Source: Bacteroidetes bacterium 4572_114
GTDB lineage: Bacteria > Bacteroidota > Bacteroidia > Bacteroidales > 4484-276
NCBI GenBank assembly: GCA_002254335.1
Contig: NIVA01000221.1
Coordinates: 1-6,230 of the forward strand
Length of the DNA: 6,230 nt
Direction: 5' to 3'
Positions 4,997 to 6,230 of this stretch are shown here, piece by piece; within the stretch, counting starts at the first letter, position 1; every line of letters begins with the position of its first letter. Made by a program: the position numbers and the translations under genes. A model generated the notes under the pieces. The model saw only the letters and a list, made by a program, of their open reading frames with translations, searched no databases and was not told the DNA's origin.

Positions 4997-6109
4997 TTAA
5001 AGATACCCCACCATCAATGCAGCAGCAATTTCAGAAGCACCGCTACCGCCAAGCTTTTCCTTTAAATCTTTGTAATCTTTAAAAATCTTTTGCCTGTTTT
5101 TCCCGTCCAGTATTTTGTCAAATTCCTGCTTCAACCGTGTGGTGTTCATTTCGTCCTGGATAAGCTCCTCCACAATTTTCCTGTCCATAATTAAATTGAC
5201 CAATGAAATATATTTCACCTTCACAACCCGTTTGGCAATCTGGTACGAAAAATTACTTCCCTTGTAACAAACTACTTCCGGGACGTTCATCAGGGCAGTT
5301 TCAAGGGTGGCGGTACCTGAGGTTACCAGGGCGGCATGGGCAATAACCAAAAGGCCATGTGTGCCATCAAAAACCAGTTTTACGTCCACATCCCCAATAA
5401 TGGTTTTGTAAAAACTTTTAGGGATTGAAGGCGCACCTGCAACAACAAATTGAAATTGCGGATAACCGGGGACGATGGAAACCATTACCTGGAGCATCTT
5501 ACCGATCTCCTGTTTACGGCTGCCGGGCAATAGGGCAATCACCGGTCTTTGGCCGAGGTTGTTGGTTTTACGAAATATTTCGGGATTGCCCTGTTTTTTT
5601 TGTTGGGCCTTCAATGCGTCCAATAGCGGATGCCCCACAAAATCAGCATCAATGCCATATTTTTTATAGAACCCTTTTTCAAATGGCAGGATCACAAACA
5701 TCCTGTCCACATATTTTTTAATCTTTTTTACCCTGTTTTTTTTCCAGGCCCAGACCTGCGGCGAGATATAATAAAACACTTTTAGCCCCTGCTGATGGGC
5801 AAATTTCGCCATCCTCAGGTTAAAGCCTGGGTAATCGACCAAAATAACCACATCGGGCCGGTAGCCCAGGATGTCCTTTTTACAAAAACGAAGGTTAGAA
5901 AAGATGGCACGGATATTTGCAAGCACTTCGGCAAAGCCCATGAAGGCAAGATCGCGGTAATGCCGCACCAGCTTTGCCCCCTGGCCTTCCATCAAATCGC
6001 CGCCCCAGCAGCGGAAATCTGCCTGGCCATCCAGCTTTTTCAACCCTGCCATCAGGTTGGATGCATGAAGGTCGCCCGAAGCCTCGCCGGCAATGATGTA
6101 GTATTTCAT
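4997..6109 (-). CDS. lpxB: Lipid-A-disaccharide synthase
   Basis: LpxB joins UDP-2,3-diacylglucosamine to lipid X (2,3-diacylglucosamine 1-phosphate), forming the beta-1,6 lipid A disaccharide 1-phosphate and UDP; it is a peripheral inner-membrane GT-B glycosyltransferase (family GT19). The 370-residue product is close to the usual length of about 380. Visible motifs: GEASGDLHASN at 8-18; LVDYPGFNLR at 90-99 with Asp92, equivalent to the essential Asp98 of the E. coli enzyme; YYISPQVWAWKKNR at 113-126; FVGHPLLD at 157-164; LLPGSRKQEI at 193-202 with Arg198, matching E. coli Arg201; and the UDP-binding TSGTATLETAL at 263-273. The ATG at 6109 directly precedes KYYIIAGE; an upstream TTG at 6115 is less likely. 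A short frame ends nine bases upstream, suggesting translation coupled to an upstream gene; no promoter is seen. No truncation or missing residue was found. Its presence implies a lipid A-bearing Gram-negative. Confidence 0.97.
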   Translation of the reverse strand: MKYYIIAGEASGDLHASNLMAGLKKLDGQADFRCWGGDLMEGQGAKLVRHYRDLAFMGFAEVLANIRAIFSNLRFCKKDILGYRPDVVILVDYPGFNLRMAKFAHQQGLKVFYYISPQVWAWKKNRVKKIKKYVDRMFVILPFEKGFYKKYGIDADFVGHPLLDALKAQQKKQGNPEIFRKTNNLGQRPVIALLPGSRKQEIGKMLQVMVSIVPGYPQFQFVVAGAPSIPKSFYKTIIGDVDVKLVFDGTHGLLVIAHAALVTSGTATLETALMNVPEVVCYKGSNFSYQIAKRVVKVKYISLVNLIMDRKIVEELIQDEMNTTRLKQEFDKILDGKNRQKIFKDYKDLKEKLGGSGASEIAAALMVGYL

Positions 6110-6118
6110 AGGCAAAAG

Positions 6119-6223
6119 TTAGTGGTAAATAAAATAAACGATGACATATAAAAAGGTGACCACAAGTACGCTCTTTCCGGTTTTTACCATCTTAAAATTA
6201 ACTAAGTAAACCCGTAAATACAT
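6119..6223 (-). CDS. Short membrane-peptide frame upstream of lpxB (possibly a gene 3' end)
   Basis: A minus-strand frame ends with TAA at 6119-6121, nine bases before the lpxB ATG. It starts at ATG 6223 (34 residues) or ATG 6190 (23 residues) and is open to the window edge, so it might instead be the end of a longer gene. The last part is one hydrophobic segment (SVLVVTFLYVIVYFIYH) after a lysine-containing start, compatible with a single membrane helix. The tight spacing suggests co-transcription with lpxB. Nothing identifies a family, and a frame this short could be chance. Confidence 0.35.
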   Translation of the reverse strand: MYLRVYLVNFKMVKTGKSVLVVTFLYVIVYFIYH

Positions 6224-6230
6224 CACATTG

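Noticed and set aside
5795..6151. Plus-strand 118-residue frame
   Set aside because: It lies antisense to lpxB, whose own frame carries all family motifs.

Overview
The window looks like chromosomal DNA from a member of the phylum Bacteroidota, possibly from a draft or metagenome assembly. Three promoter-like sites match the Bacteroidota -7 consensus TAnnTTTG, starts lack Shine-Dalgarno sequences, and there is a DUF2147 protein plus a secreted beta-barrel-like protein that resembles a family I associate with Bacteroidota. The dispersed and short-period repeats between genes are of a kind often seen in that phylum. Genus cannot be assigned from this sequence.

Layout. Positions 1-351 (+) hold the 3' part of an ABC-F ATPase gene whose normal C-terminal extension is replaced by translated repeat DNA. 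Positions 325-1208 (-) hold a fragment of a Cache-TM-HAMP sensor protein. It lacks its N-terminal membrane helix, has an apparent one-base frameshift after HAMP, and stops inside the same repeat, so it reads as a gene remnant. Positions 1209-1467 have no gene; they hold a 96-bp segment between 9-bp direct repeats and a second copy of the dispersed repeat. Positions 1468-2474 (-) hold a probable two-gene unit: a 49-residue lipoprotein (easy to miss) followed by a secreted outer-membrane beta-barrel candidate, with a good promoter upstream. Divergent from it is ung (2601-3278, +), uracil-DNA glycosylase, followed by the third and longest repeat copy. A DUF2147 secreted protein (3561-4028, +) has its own promoter and ends with zero bases between its stop and that of a convergent PlsC-type acyltransferase (4029-4646, -), which is short at its C-terminus. 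Positions 4690-4996 have no gene; they hold an array of about ten 8-bp units and a long imperfect hairpin. lpxB (4997-6109, -) is complete, and a short membrane-peptide frame ends 9 bases upstream of it.

Function. The intact genes serve DNA repair (ung) and the cell envelope: lipid A (lpxB), phospholipid acylation (the plsC-like gene), and secreted or outer-membrane proteins. No defence system, phage, transposase, tRNA, rRNA or CRISPR array is visible. The most notable feature is the relation of repeats to gene ends: all three copies of one dispersed repeat sit at gene 3' ends, and one copy marks the point where two genes are broken. I see no convincing new multi-gene system. The best candidates for novelty are the small-lipoprotein/beta-barrel pair and the repeat family.
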